Shown here piece after piece: positions 1 to 8,509 of a stretch of 64,000 nucleotides of DNA; the first letter of the stretch is position 1, and each line of letters starts with the position of its first letter. Position numbers and translations under genes: made by a program. The notes under the pieces are model-generated. The model searched no databases, was not told where the DNA came from, and saw nothing but the letters and a program-made list of their open reading frames with translations. The stretch is from Aureivirga marina (lineage in GTDB: Bacteria; Bacteroidota; Bacteroidia; Flavobacteriales; Flavobacteriaceae). The stretch lies in the NCBI RefSeq assembly GCF_015767265.1, contig NZ_JADPIB010000005.1, positions 124,001-188,000 of the forward strand, given 5' to 3'.

Positions 1-1359
1 TAAATTTGCAAATTTTAAGTTGATATTTGCTGATAAATCAATTGTTGTAAAAGCATTTCCTCTTAAAATTAATTCTTCTAAAGCAACATTTTGTGTTAAA
101 TCAAGATTTGTAAAGTTATTTCCTTGTAAGTTTAAATATTCAAGATTTATATTGTTTGTTAAATCTAAAACACTCGTAGCAACAAAGAAATTATCTCTTA
201 AATTTAAAATTTCTAAAGCTGTATTATTACTTAAATCTATCGCTGCTAATTGATTATCTTTTGCATATAATCTTTCTAAAACTGTACAGTTTGTAACATT
301 GATATTTGTTAAGTTATTCTCATCTGCATAAATTGTTTCTACAACTGGATTGGAAGATAAATCTAAAACAGCTAAATTATTTTCAGAAACTCCTAAACTA
401 ATCAATGCAGGATTACTTGATAAATCTAATGTATTTAAGTTGTTGTTTGCAAGTCCTAAATTCTTTAAATCTGGATTTGAGCTTAAATTTATTGTAGAAA
501 TTTGATTTGAAGAAAGGTATAATTCTTCTAAAACAGCTAATCCTGTAACTGTAACATTTGTCAATTGATTATCATTGATTGATAATTTATTTAAAGCTGT
601 ATTTGTTGCTAAATTCACATTAACAAGTTGATTAGAACTTAAATCCAATTCTACCAAACCAGTTAAATTTGCTAAGTTTACAGATGCTAACTGATTTTCT
701 TTTAGATTTAATCTATTTAAAGCATTATTATTAGTTAACGTAATTGTTGTAAGAGCATTTCCAAATAAGCTTAATTCTTGTAAGTCAACTAAATTCGTTA
801 AAGTAATTGTAGTTAATTCATTTTGAGAAATATCTAATTTTAATAAATTATCAAAATCACTTAAATCAATTGTTGATAAAGAGTTATTTGGTAAAGAAAG
901 AGTTTTTAATTCTGTGAAGTTTCCTAATGTAATATCTGTAAGTTGATTAAATCCTACATATAAATATTCCAAATTAACTAAAGCAGATAAATCAATGTTT
1001 GCAAATTTATTTGAAGATAATCTTAAATTTGTAAGTGTAGTATTTGAAGAGAAATCAGCAGCAGGAATATCATTATCTGATAAATTTAAATACTCTAAGT
1101 TTGTAAACTCATCAATTTCATCAATGTTAGTAATATCTTGGTTTACAATTTCCAACCAAGTAATCGCTTGTGCTTCGGCAGTTGAAATATCTCCACTTAA
1201 ATCTGTGTCGGCCGTGGCATCGGCCATTCCATCTCCGTCAGTATCAACACAAATCTCATTTACCAAAGCATTTTCAAAATTGGCATCGGTAAAAGTAATC
1301 TGTGAGAATGCCATAAAATTAACCAATAAGGCTAAAATTAAAACGTACTTTTTTTTCAT
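1..1359 (-). CDS. Secreted leucine-rich-repeat protein, C-terminus cut by window edge
   Basis: An uninterrupted reading frame of 453 codons starts at ATG 1359 and runs off the left end without a stop. Residues 1-20 form a signal peptide (basic MKKK, hydrophobic core, ending AFSQ). Next comes a segment with DTDGDGMADATADTD, a calcium-loop-like stretch common in front of flavobacterial LRR domains. From about residue 75 the protein is a run of roughly 21-residue LRR units of the form L..LdLs.N.l..i.l. It is probably exported and, by analogy with relatives, carried by T9SS, but the C-terminal sorting domain lies outside the window. Plus-strand open frames here are shadows of the repeat. Ligand unknown. 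Confidence 0.85.
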   Translation of the reverse strand, partial: MKKKYVLILALLVNFMAFSQITFTDANFENALVNEICVDTDGDGMADATADTDLSGDISTAEAQAITWLEIVNQDITNIDEIDEFTNLEYLNLSDNDIPAADFSSNTTLTNLRLSSNKFANIDLSALVNLEYLYVGFNQLTDITLGNFTELKTLSLPNNSLSTIDLSDFDNLLKLDISQNELTTITLTNLVDLQELSLFGNALTTITLTNNNALNRLNLKENQLASVNLANLTGLVELDLSSNQLVNVNLATNTALNKLSINDNQLTNVTVTGLAVLEELYLSSNQISTINLSSNPDLKNLGLANNNLNTLDLSSNPALISLGVSENNLAVLDLSSNPVVETIYADENNLTNINVTNCTVLERLYAKDNQLAAIDLSNNTALEILNLRDNFFVATSVLDLTNNINLEYLNLQGNNFTNLDLTQNVALEELILRGNAFTTIDLSANINLKFANL

Positions 1360-1637
1360 AATAGATATATTTAATAAATGTTTTCTGTTTTTTACTCTTC
1401 TATTTTTTGAAAATCAGAATTTAAAAAAATAAAAGAGGATTCTATAAATTATCACTTAAATATAAATCCGTTGTTCATTGTTTTCACAATAATTACATGA
1501 TAATTTTATAACCATAAAACTACAAATAAAATACTTTTTTTTTACATTAAGAATAAAAAATTATCTAAATAATTTGATATCTAGATAAAAAAAATGAAGA
1601 TTTTGAATAAAAGCAATTTTTATTAGGAATATTTAAA
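1360..1637. other. Intergenic, no gene seen
   Basis: AT-rich spacer upstream of the LRR gene and downstream of a small membrane protein gene. It should hold the LRR gene promoter, but I cannot point to a convincing TAnnTTTG element or a strong hairpin. Confidence 0.5.
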
Positions 1638-1964
1638 TTAAAAAGCTCCCCAAAAAGTATAAAGTAAGCTCACAACACAAAGTCCAAAGATAGAATATTT
1701 TAATGTTGCCAAGTATTTATTGTGAATTGGTCTTGCTTGTGTCAATAGCACAATTGCTGCAAAAGACAAGAAAACAGATAACATTGTGATAGTATCTAAA
1801 GAAGTAAATCTATTCAAAAACATCGAATGATAAGAAGTAATTTTCTCTTCTAAACTGTTAGAATCATGAAAATATCTAATAATAACCCACGATGTCAAAG
1901 CGTAAATCGGAAAAATTGCCACTGCAATTGCAATTTTGAATTTTAAAAGGATATTTTTACTCAT
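1638..1964 (-). CDS. Small integral membrane protein, function unknown
   Basis: I do not recognise this 108-residue protein. I chose the internal start MSKNILLKF at 1964 because the upstream extension (start 1988) only adds MNYIKYYV. It has three hydrophobic segments: about residues 11-31, 56-75 and 84-105. A charged loop (HDSNSLEEKITSYHS) lies between the first and second, and a basic stretch (ARPIHNKY) between the second and third. The topology therefore suggests a small three-helix inner-membrane protein. It stands alone between the LRR gene and menF on the same strand, with about 135 bp to the next gene. No catalytic motif is visible. Confidence 0.6.
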   Translation of the reverse strand: MSKNILLKFKIAIAVAIFPIYALTSWVIIRYFHDSNSLEEKITSYHSMFLNRFTSLDTITMLSVFLSFAAIVLLTQARPIHNKYLATLKYSIFGLCVVSLLYTFWGAF

Positions 1965-2099
1965 AACATAATATTTTATGTAATTCATTCATCATAAATC
2001 ATTCCGAAGATTAATTTTCTAACAATAATTAAATTACTAATATTATTTCGTCAATACAAAAATTAAGCTTTATTTAACTAAAAATTAATTTTTTATACG

Positions 2100-3158
2100 C
2101 TAAGAGATAACTTTTAACATTGTACGGCTCTTATTCACAGTTTCTTTCCATTCCAATTCTGCATCACTTCCATCTGTAATTCCTCCTCCAACATAAATCT
2201 TTGCAATTTCTTTTTCAATTTCCATACAACGAAGATTCACGTATAAGTCTGTATTTTGATTTAAATTTAATTCTCCTAAGAATCCTGTATAAAATTTTCG
2301 ATTATAATTTTCTTCTTGAAGTATAAATTCTTTGGAAATTTCTTTTGGCATTCCACAAACAGCAGGTGTCGGATGTAATGTTTCTATTATTTTTCCCAAA
2401 TGCTTTTTTTCTGTAATTTCTCCTTTTATAATAGAACAAATATGTTTTATATTTCCCGCTTCTTTTGTAAAAGGATCTGAAACTGTAATATTTTCTAAAT
2501 AAGTTTGTTCTTCAGATGCATTTGCAGATTTTAAATTTTGAAGTATAAAATCTGTAACTATCTCTTGCTCTACTATTTCTTTTTTCCCCCAAGTAAAATC
2601 TGGATTTCCATCATTTAAAGCTGTTCCAGCTAATGACATCGTCGAAAATTTTGTTTCATTCACTTTGAAAAGTGTTTCTGGAGTTGCTCCTAACCACAAT
2701 CCAACTTTCGGATGATACCAAATATAAACAAACGCCAGAGGATAATTTTCTAATAATTTTTGATATAATTTAAACGGCTCTTCTTCTATTTTTTTCTTTA
2801 CAATTCGAGATAAAACTACTTTTTCAAAAACACCAGTTTTAATCGTAGAAACTCCTTTTTTCACCAAAGAAATATGAAATTCTTTTCCTGAATCATCTGT
2901 TTCAAAATGAATTTCTTTTGGAGATGTTTGATTTTTATTTTTTGCTTTAAATTGAAAAATTTCTGTTTTATTTTTTGGAAATAAAATAGTTTTTTCAGAA
3001 GAATCAAAAGGCGCAAATACAAATCCATTTTCTGTAAAATCTTCTACATAATGAATCTCATCTGTATGCTGCGAAAAAACAGTATTCATTTCTTCACCAG
3101 ATTTTCTATAAATTACAAATGGTTTATTTTGCTTAATTATTTCTTCAACTCTATTCAT
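2100..3158 (-). CDS. menF: Isochorismate synthase (chorismate-binding enzyme)
   Basis: Chorismate-binding-family enzyme, expected to convert chorismate to isochorismate for menaquinone synthesis. The 352-residue length fits the short MenF/EntC forms. Visible family motifs are SLAGTALNDG (about residue 173), the stretch after KEIVEQEIVTDFI, ETLHPTPAVCGMP (about 260, family H-P-T-P-A), the YTGFLG stretch, and the terminal GGGITDGSDAELEWKE.VNKS block with the metal and substrate glutamates. It is the last gene of a minus-strand run after the thioesterase and the alpha/beta hydrolase, 47 bp from the latter. menD is in the same window at 47.8 kb. A siderophore role is possible but no siderophore genes are nearby. 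Confidence 0.88.
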   Translation of the reverse strand: MNRVEEIIKQNKPFVIYRKSGEEMNTVFSQHTDEIHYVEDFTENGFVFAPFDSSEKTILFPKNKTEIFQFKAKNKNQTSPKEIHFETDDSGKEFHISLVKKGVSTIKTGVFEKVVLSRIVKKKIEEEPFKLYQKLLENYPLAFVYIWYHPKVGLWLGATPETLFKVNETKFSTMSLAGTALNDGNPDFTWGKKEIVEQEIVTDFILQNLKSANASEEQTYLENITVSDPFTKEAGNIKHICSIIKGEITEKKHLGKIIETLHPTPAVCGMPKEISKEFILQEENYNRKFYTGFLGELNLNQNTDLYVNLRCMEIEKEIAKIYVGGGITDGSDAELEWKETVNKSRTMLKVIS

Positions 3159-3205
3159 TTTCCTTCAAAATTTCTCTTGAAATAATTATGTTGACTTAAA
3201 TATGT

Positions 3206-4090
3206 TTAGTCTACAGATTTATTTCCTTTTGCAATAATACGCAACAATTCTTGTTTTATCTCATTAAATCTTGACCAAATTAAACTATGACCTGCATTTC
3301 CCAAAGTAATAATCGAAATTTGCTCTTTTGGAAATTTTCCTTCCAAATATAAAGTATTCTCATAAGGAACAATTCTATCACCTTTTCCTTGCATTACAGT
3401 AATTGGCGATTTTTGTTCTACCCAAAGTGAATCGTATTTTCTTAATTCATCTTTATGTGACATTTTTTCAATCGCAGCCGATTTCCAAATTTTAGGAACC
3501 ATCCAACGTGTTCCTTCCCATTTATAAACATTTAAAATTGCTGGCATTGGCTCCACATCTGCATGAACTGCTGGTGCCAAAAGAACAATATCTTTAAATT
3601 TTTCTTTAGTTGCTAAAACAATTGGTCCGCCATAAGAATATCCAACTAAAATAGTATTTTTCGGATTTAAATCTTTCACCAATTCTTCCAATAAAGAAAC
3701 ATCAAATGCAATAGAATTTTGAGTTTCTCCTGCACTTGACATTCCAAAACCAACACGATCATAAGCAAGCATATTTACATTACTTCTTAGAGTCGAATCG
3801 GTTAAATATTTTGTAAAATCTGTTGCACTTCCTGGAGTTCCATGCACAAAAACAACAGTTGGAACATTTTTTTCTTCGGAAGTTGATTTTATATAAATCT
3901 CACGAACTTTAAAATCTTTAAAAGTGCGATATTCGATTTTAGGTTTTACACCTAATTCTTTAAAATCTTCTTTTATTTTTTTATCTGGTTTTGGTGTAGA
4001 AAAACGATAAAACGCAATCAACAAACCGATAATCGATATAATAAATATTACTAAAATCACTTTTAAAGTTTTAAATACTATTCGTTTCAT
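3206..4090 (-). CDS. Membrane-anchored alpha/beta hydrolase
   Basis: Serine hydrolase of the alpha/beta fold. Residues 8-29 are a hydrophobic anchor or uncleaved signal. An HG oxyanion motif (HGTPGS, about 83) follows, then a nucleophile elbow GYSYGG with Ser152, a probable acid in GKGDRIVP (Asp238) and a catalytic His in NAGHSL (His268), so the triad is complete. The start codon is directly adjacent to the stop of the thioesterase gene (4091), so the two are probably co-transcribed. Its place between thioesterase and MenF invites comparison with MenH, but the membrane anchor argues against that soluble enzyme. Substrate unknown. Confidence 0.8.
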   Translation of the reverse strand: MKRIVFKTLKVILVIFIISIIGLLIAFYRFSTPKPDKKIKEDFKELGVKPKIEYRTFKDFKVREIYIKSTSEEKNVPTVVFVHGTPGSATDFTKYLTDSTLRSNVNMLAYDRVGFGMSSAGETQNSIAFDVSLLEELVKDLNPKNTILVGYSYGGPIVLATKEKFKDIVLLAPAVHADVEPMPAILNVYKWEGTRWMVPKIWKSAAIEKMSHKDELRKYDSLWVEQKSPITVMQGKGDRIVPYENTLYLEGKFPKEQISIITLGNAGHSLIWSRFNEIKQELLRIIAKGNKSVD

Positions 4091-4510
4091 TTATTTCTTT
4101 CTTGGTAAAACTATATTCGTTAATTTACATAAAGAGATTAAGTTCTCTTCTTCATCTACAACTCGAATTTGCCATAAATGTGTTGTTCTTCCTCTGTGAA
4201 TAATTTTTGCAATTGCACGAACTGTTCCTTCACGTTTACTTTTCACATGATTTGCTGCAATTTCTACTCCACGAACATCAGATTCTTTTGGGTTTACAAA
4301 AATGTAAGAAGCTGCACTTCCTACACTTTCCGCCAAAGCAACAATTGCGCCTCCGTGTAATAATCCTAAAGGTTGATGCACTCTAGAATTAACTGGCATA
4401 CTTGCTTCTACAAAATCCTCACCTACATCCGTATAGGTAATTTCCAAAGTTTCCATTAAAGTTTTAGGAGTTAACTCATTTAGTTTTTCTAGTATTTCTT
4501 TTTTATTCAT
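4091..4510 (-). CDS. Hot-dog fold acyl-CoA thioesterase, PaaI/YdiI type, probable DHNA-CoA hydrolase
   Basis: This 139-residue single hot-dog domain protein carries the family signature HGGAIVALAES around residues 52-62, where Glu61 is the expected catalytic acid, and a later VRGVEIAANHVKS strand. Enzymes of this subfamily hydrolyse 1,4-dihydroxy-2-naphthoyl-CoA in menaquinone synthesis (YdiI/MenI) or aromatic acyl-CoAs (PaaI). Location in the same run as isochorismate synthase supports the MenI role, but that is inference. It is first in the run; a TAnnTTTG-like element (TATTTTTG on the minus strand, 4534 to 4527) lies just upstream. Confidence 0.8.
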   Translation of the reverse strand: MNKKEILEKLNELTPKTLMETLEITYTDVGEDFVEASMPVNSRVHQPLGLLHGGAIVALAESVGSAASYIFVNPKESDVRGVEIAANHVKSKREGTVRAIAKIIHRGRTTHLWQIRVVDEEENLISLCKLTNIVLPRKK

Positions 4511-4526
4511 GTATAAATCTTTTACA

Positions 4527-4565
4527 CAAAAATACGTATTAATTCAACATTATGTAATAGCTTTG
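4527..4565. promoter_or_regulatory. Divergent promoter region with two TAnnTTTG elements
   Basis: Bacteroidetes primary promoters carry TAnnTTTG at about -7. TAGCTTTG at 4558-4565 faces the plus-strand gene at 4586, and TATTTTTG read on the minus strand (4534 to 4527) faces the thioesterase gene at 4510. The -33 elements are not clear. Confidence 0.45.
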
Positions 4566-4585
4566 TATTACCAAATAAAGAAATC

Positions 4586-5131
4586 ATGATATATAAAATA
4601 AGAGCCATATTAGATGTTACAGAAGATGTTTTTAGAGACATTTTAATTGACGGAGCAACTTCATTAGAAGATTTACACAAAACATTAGCAAATAGTTTTG
4701 ATTTTAATGGGCAAGAAATGGCTTCATTTTTTAGAACAGATAATGAATGGAATCAAGGAGATGAGATTCCTTTAATCAATATGTCGGATGATTTAAACAA
4801 GCCTGAAATGCGAGATTTAAAGATTCAAGACGAGCTGAAAAGTGTTAATGATAAATTGATTTATGTGTATGATTTCTTTTCAATGTGGGCTTTTTTCATT
4901 GAAGTAAAAGAAATTAAAGAAAACTCTGAAAACATAGAATTACCAAAAATTGCTTTAGCTTTTGGTGTGGTTCCTGAAGAAGCTCCTGAAAAAGAATTTA
5001 AAGCGGATAAATCGCAACATGATCCTTTTACTTCTTCTATTCCTGGAATTGACGAATTCGATGATGAACTAGGAAATTTTGATGCTGAGAATTTTGAAAA
5101 TATCGACGATATTGATCCTGATAAAATTTAA
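4586..5131 (+). CDS. Plasmid pRiA4b ORF-3-like protein
   Basis: The N-terminal half (MIYKIRAILDVTEDVFRDIL followed by a helix and FDFNGQEMASFF) matches the small family known from plasmid pRiA4b ORF-3, sometimes labelled IS1096 TnpR-like. The C-terminal 60 residues are very acidic, ending with repeated D/E-D-I motifs. In Bacteroidetes this is usually an ordinary chromosomal gene of unknown function; no transposase or inverted repeats are near it here. The gene has its own promoter-like TAGCTTTG 20 bp upstream and a strong hairpin terminator downstream, so it is probably monocistronic. Confidence 0.75.
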   Translation: MIYKIRAILDVTEDVFRDILIDGATSLEDLHKTLANSFDFNGQEMASFFRTDNEWNQGDEIPLINMSDDLNKPEMRDLKIQDELKSVNDKLIYVYDFFSMWAFFIEVKEIKENSENIELPKIALAFGVVPEEAPEKEFKADKSQHDPFTSSIPGIDEFDDELGNFDAENFENIDDIDPDKI

Positions 5132-5151
5132 AAATTAAAACAAAATATATT

Positions 5152-5188
5152 AAAACGACACATAGATTTTCTTTGTGTCGTTTTTTGT
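5152..5188 (+). terminator. Intrinsic terminator
   Basis: AACGACACA pairs with TGTGTCGTT around an 11-base loop and is followed by a T run. It ends the pRiA4 ORF-3-like gene. Confidence 0.85.
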
Positions 5189-5395
5189 TTTTATGAGTGA
5201 ATACTTTTTATTATTTCTATTTTAAATTTTAGGCAAAAAGCTTTTATATTTGGTGGCAGCTATGATTATTTTTAATTATCCAATATTTAGTTTTAGAATA
5301 AAATAAAAAATGAGTAAAATTTATCAAAAAATAGAAATGATAAATTGCAACATGATTTTCATTAATAAAATAATATAGAAAACTTAAAAAACAAT

Positions 5396-5821
5396 ATGAT
5401 AAAGAATAAAATTAAAGGCTTAGGAGAAATAATATTAAGAGTTCAAGATATGGAATTGATGAAAAAATTCTATAGTCAAACTATTGGACTTGAATTAATA
5501 AATGCATCTGAAAATTATTGTTTTTTCAAAATTGCCGATGGTTATGGTGGACATCATCAAACTCTAGCATTATTTGCTAAATCTAACTTAAATGCTTTCA
5601 ATGAAAAGTTTGGAAACATAAAAACATTGAATAGTACTTTACACCATTTTGCTCTTGAAATTGATAAAAAAGACTATAATTATTTATTGAACTTCTTTGA
5701 AGAGAATAACCTTGAATATATAACAGAAGTTTTTGAGTGGACTAAATGGAAATCTATTTTCGTCAAAGATCCTGAATCAAATATTGTAGAGTTTGTTTGT
5801 TATGATGAAGGAATTGGATAG
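5396..5821 (+). CDS. VOC (glyoxalase/bleomycin-resistance) family protein
   Basis: A 141-residue protein with the betaalphabetabetabeta vicinal-oxygen-chelate pattern. LGEIILRVQDMELMKKFY starts module one and LHHFALEIDKKDYN starts module two. The ending KSIFVKDPESNIVEFVC is the usual DPdGn.iEf strand. Candidate metal ligands are His (HHFALEI) and Glu (NIVEFVC) in module two; the first-module position is less clear. Family members act as dioxygenases, isomerases or antibiotic-binding proteins. No neighbour suggests which applies, and the gene appears to be transcribed alone. Confidence 0.8.
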   Translation: MIKNKIKGLGEIILRVQDMELMKKFYSQTIGLELINASENYCFFKIADGYGGHHQTLALFAKSNLNAFNEKFGNIKTLNSTLHHFALEIDKKDYNYLLNFFEENNLEYITEVFEWTKWKSIFVKDPESNIVEFVCYDEGIG

Positions 5822-5901
5822 ATTTAGCTCTAGGAAAATAGAAGATAATATTATTGATTTTGAGAACTCTGCAAAAGATATTTTTTAAAATATTTTCTAA
5901 C

Positions 5902-5938
5902 AAAAAAAGAGCAATGCCAAAAACATTGCTCTTTTTTA
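5902..5938. terminator. Bidirectional terminator
   Basis: AGAGCAATG pairs with CATTGCTCT around a 7-base loop, with A run before and T run after. It serves the convergent VOC gene and the first pore-former lipoprotein gene. Confidence 0.85.
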
Positions 5939-5976
5939 AACTAATCCTAACTAACTTAACTACAAACTAATTTTAT

Positions 5977-7059
5977 TTATTGATTCGGTGCATTTAATTC
6001 TTCATCTGTAAGAGGTACAGCAGGTGATTCCACCGCTTTTACTCCCATATTTGTTACTAAACTAGCAACTCCTTCCTCTACGATGTCACTTTTTTGGAAA
6101 TTACTTGCATATAATCCCCAGAAATAATGTCCATCTGCTCTATCTGGATAGTTTACTCCAACTAATCCATCAATTTTTACAGGAACTTTATAAGTCACTT
6201 CACTTTTTACTTTATCAGCAACAATAACAATTGTTTTCTTACTTCTTGGTGGAACTGTAGCTGTTACAGAACCAGTCAAAGTAGTCGTTTCATTTTCTGT
6301 TCCTCCTGTTGAACCTTCAGCTCCAACAGAAACATTTACAGAAGCTTCAGCTCCTCCAATTCCAGGAATTCCAATATTTACTTTTTTACCAATTGTTAAA
6401 GAAGAGCTTACTTTTACTCCCCAACTTTTTGTTTGTCCTCTTTGATAACTATAAGAAGAAGTCATTGTTGACTCTTGATCTGATTTATTCACCAATTCTA
6501 TAGATGTAACATCAGATGGAATTGGTAAATCTAAATTTTCAACAGTTACCACTGGATCTTTAATTCTTACATGACTAGATAATCCTAATCTTTCACTAAC
6601 ACTTGGACTTACAACTCCTGAAATATTTTCTCCTGAGTTTAAAGAAATACCATCTGGTTTTTTCCCGTCTTTTCTGTATAATTCTTTAATTTGATCTACT
6701 CCTGCTCCGTTATCAGGTTGGAATCCCAATTGTCTTAAATGTTTAATTGTAAATAAAACACTATCATCTCCATCAATTGAAGCTGTAACTTGTCCATTAT
6801 CTTGACTTCTTTGTTTTGTTCTATCTACAAATGTTTCATCATCTACGATGTTCCAACCATCGTTAACCATATCTTCAACAGAATTGAATCCTAGATCTTG
6901 TAATGTTGTTCTTTTTTGTTGAGGAGTTCCATTGAACACTGTGTTATCTGGTTCGAATGCTTCTTTTTGTACATCCTCGTCTTTGCTACATGCTACTACT
7001 ACAACTGCTGTAAATAGTATTAATAGACTTTTCTTTGTATATTTTACTAGAGTTTTCAT
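5977..7059 (-). CDS. Lipoprotein with aerolysin/ETX-MTX2-like domain, paralog 1
   Basis: I chose the start MKTLVKYTKK at 7059 because it gives a proper lipoprotein signal (hydrophobic stretch, lipobox VVAC, Cys24). The upstream in-frame codons continue into duplicated promoter DNA. The residues after Cys (SKDED) resemble the Bacteroidetes export signal for surface lipoproteins. About residues 45-60 read QQKRTTLQDLGFNSVEDM, followed by an LRQLGFQPD helix region. From about 180 the protein becomes Ser/Thr/Gly/Val-rich amphipathic beta, with a YSYQRG..KSW strand, then SVTATVPPRSKKT and KSEVTYKVPV. That is the layout of ETX/MTX2 beta-pore-forming toxins. It has its own operator and terminator. 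The toxin assignment is by pattern and not proven. Confidence 0.75.
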   Translation of the reverse strand: MKTLVKYTKKSLLILFTAVVVVACSKDEDVQKEAFEPDNTVFNGTPQQKRTTLQDLGFNSVEDMVNDGWNIVDDETFVDRTKQRSQDNGQVTASIDGDDSVLFTIKHLRQLGFQPDNGAGVDQIKELYRKDGKKPDGISLNSGENISGVVSPSVSERLGLSSHVRIKDPVVTVENLDLPIPSDVTSIELVNKSDQESTMTSSYSYQRGQTKSWGVKVSSSLTIGKKVNIGIPGIGGAEASVNVSVGAEGSTGGTENETTTLTGSVTATVPPRSKKTIVIVADKVKSEVTYKVPVKIDGLVGVNYPDRADGHYFWGLYASNFQKSDIVEEGVASLVTNMGVKAVESPAVPLTDEELNAPNQ

Positions 7060-7134
7060 TTTTTTAGCTTTATTAGATTTATGAATGGTATTAGAAATAA
7101 TAATCAAAAGGGTAGTTTTTTGACACCGACTTCA

Positions 7135-7150
7135 ATATGACCAGTCGTCT
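7135..7150 (-). promoter_or_regulatory. Inverted-repeat operator upstream of paralog 1
   Basis: On the minus strand AGACGACTGGTCATAT, an imperfect dyad around ACTGGT/ACCGGT, lies 76 bp before the start codon. The same 16-mer, differing at one base at most, occurs before all three paralogs. This is the size and symmetry of a TetR-type repressor site; no such regulator gene is in the window. Confidence 0.55.
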
Positions 7151-7174
7151 TAAATTAGATTAAAAAAAAACTCC

Positions 7175-7215
7175 GAGAAAGAATGTAGAATTTTTTCCAT
7201 TCTACATTCCTAAAA
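7175..7215 (-). terminator. Hairpin downstream of paralog 2
   Basis: GAATGTAGAAT pairs perfectly with ATTCTACATTC around a 7-base A-rich loop, with a T run some 12 bases further on the minus strand. The same hairpin is repeated downstream of paralog 3, so it was duplicated with the gene. Confidence 0.65.
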
Positions 7216-7230
7216 ACTATACACGAATAT

Positions 7231-8313
7231 TTATTGATTCGGTGCATTTAATTCTTCATCTGTAAGAGGTACAGCAGGTGATTCTACCGCTTTTACTCCC
7301 ATATTTGTTACTAAGCTTGCAACTCCTTCCTCTACGATGTCACTTTTTTGGAAATTACTTGCATATAATCCCCAGAAATAATGTCCATCTGCTCTATCTG
7401 GATAATTTACTCCAACTAATCCATCTATTTTCACAGGAACTTTATAAGTTACTTCACTTTTTACTTTATCAGCAACAATCACAATTGTTTTTTTACTTCT
7501 TGGTGGAACTGTAGCTGTCACAGAACCACTCAAAGTCGTTGTTTCATCTGTTGTTCCTCCAGTAGTTCCTGAAGCTCCAACCGTAATTCCTACAGAAGCT
7601 TCAGCTCCTCCAATATCAGGAATTCCAATATTTACTTTTCTGTCAATTGTTAAAGATGCACTAAGAGTTACACTCCAACTTTTAGAATGTCCTCTTTGGT
7701 AACTATAAGAAGATGACATTGTCGACTCTTGATCTGATTTATTCACCAATTCTATAGATGTAACATCCGATGGGATTGGTAAATCTAAATTTTCAACAGT
7801 TACCACTGGATCTTTAATTCTTACATGACTAGATAATCCTAATCTTTCACTAACACTTGGACTTACTACAGAGGAAATATTTTCTCCAGAATTTAAAGAA
7901 ATACCATCTGGTTTTTTTCCATCTTTTCTATATAATTCTTTAATTTCATCTTTTCCAGCACTATTATCTGGTTGGAATCCTAATTGTCTTAAATGTGTAA
8001 TCGTAAATAAAACACTATCATCTCCATCAACTGAGGCTGTAACTTGCCCATTATTTTGACTTCTTTGTTTTGTTCTATCTATAAATATTTCATCATCTAC
8101 GATGTTCCAACCATCATCAACCATTTCTTCAACAGAATTGAAACCTAAATCTTGTAATGTTGTTCTTTTTTGTTGAGGAGTTCCATTGAACACTGTATTA
8201 TCTGGTTCGAATGCTTCTTTTTGTACATCTTCGTCTTTACTACAAGCAACCACAACAGCTGCTGTAAATAGTAATAATAGACTTTTCTTTGTGTATTTTA
8301 CTAGAGTTTTCAT
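7231..8313 (-). CDS. Lipoprotein with aerolysin/ETX-MTX2-like domain, paralog 2
   Basis: Near-identical copy of the neighbouring gene at 5977-7059. Gene, upstream region and preceding terminator form a tandem unit with a 1,254-bp offset. I chose start 8313 (MKTLVKYTKK) for the same lipobox reason; Cys24 is followed by SKDED. The last 100 or so residues are the same as in paralog 1. Differences cluster in the beta-hairpin segment, for example HSKSWSVTLSASLTIDRK here against QTKSWGVKVSSSLTIGKK there. Predicted role: surface-anchored beta-pore former or a membrane-binding relative. It carries its own operator at 8388-8403. Confidence 0.75.
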   Translation of the reverse strand: MKTLVKYTKKSLLLLFTAAVVVACSKDEDVQKEAFEPDNTVFNGTPQQKRTTLQDLGFNSVEEMVDDGWNIVDDEIFIDRTKQRSQNNGQVTASVDGDDSVLFTITHLRQLGFQPDNSAGKDEIKELYRKDGKKPDGISLNSGENISSVVSPSVSERLGLSSHVRIKDPVVTVENLDLPIPSDVTSIELVNKSDQESTMSSSYSYQRGHSKSWSVTLSASLTIDRKVNIGIPDIGGAEASVGITVGASGTTGGTTDETTTLSGSVTATVPPRSKKTIVIVADKVKSEVTYKVPVKIDGLVGVNYPDRADGHYFWGLYASNFQKSDIVEEGVASLVTNMGVKAVESPAVPLTDEELNAPNQ

Positions 8314-8387
8314 TTTTTTAGTTTTATTAGATTTATGAATGGTACTGGAAATAATAATCAAAAGATTGATTTTGAACACCGACTTCA

Positions 8388-8403
8388 ATATGACCAGTCG
8401 TCT
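8388..8403 (-). promoter_or_regulatory. Inverted-repeat operator upstream of paralog 2
   Basis: Identical 16-mer to the one before paralog 1 (AGACGACTGGTCATAT on the minus strand), 75 bp before the start codon. Confidence 0.55.
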
Positions 8404-8428
8404 TAAAATTAGATTAAAAAAACTCCGA

Positions 8429-8467
8429 GAAAGAATGTAGAACTTTTTCCATTCTACATTCCTAAAA
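8429..8467 (-). terminator. Hairpin downstream of paralog 3
   Basis: GAATGTAGAA...TTCTACATTC stem, a copy of the hairpin at about 7175-7215, followed on the minus strand by a T run. Confidence 0.6.
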
Positions 8468-8509
8468 ACTATACACGAATTTTAATTGGATTTGTGTTTG
8501 AATGTTCTT

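Noticed and set aside
995-1432. Plus-strand protein over the LRR gene
   Set aside because: It mirrors the repeat structure of the minus-strand LRR frame, which has a signal peptide and a proper start. It is a shadow.
3206-4090. MenH (SHCHC synthase)
   Set aside because: The position between menaquinone-type genes is suggestive, but the N-terminal membrane anchor and general hydrolase triad do not fit the soluble enzyme.
4586-5131. Transposon passenger gene
   Set aside because: The family name hints at a mobile element, but there is no transposase, terminal inverted repeat or target duplication nearby.
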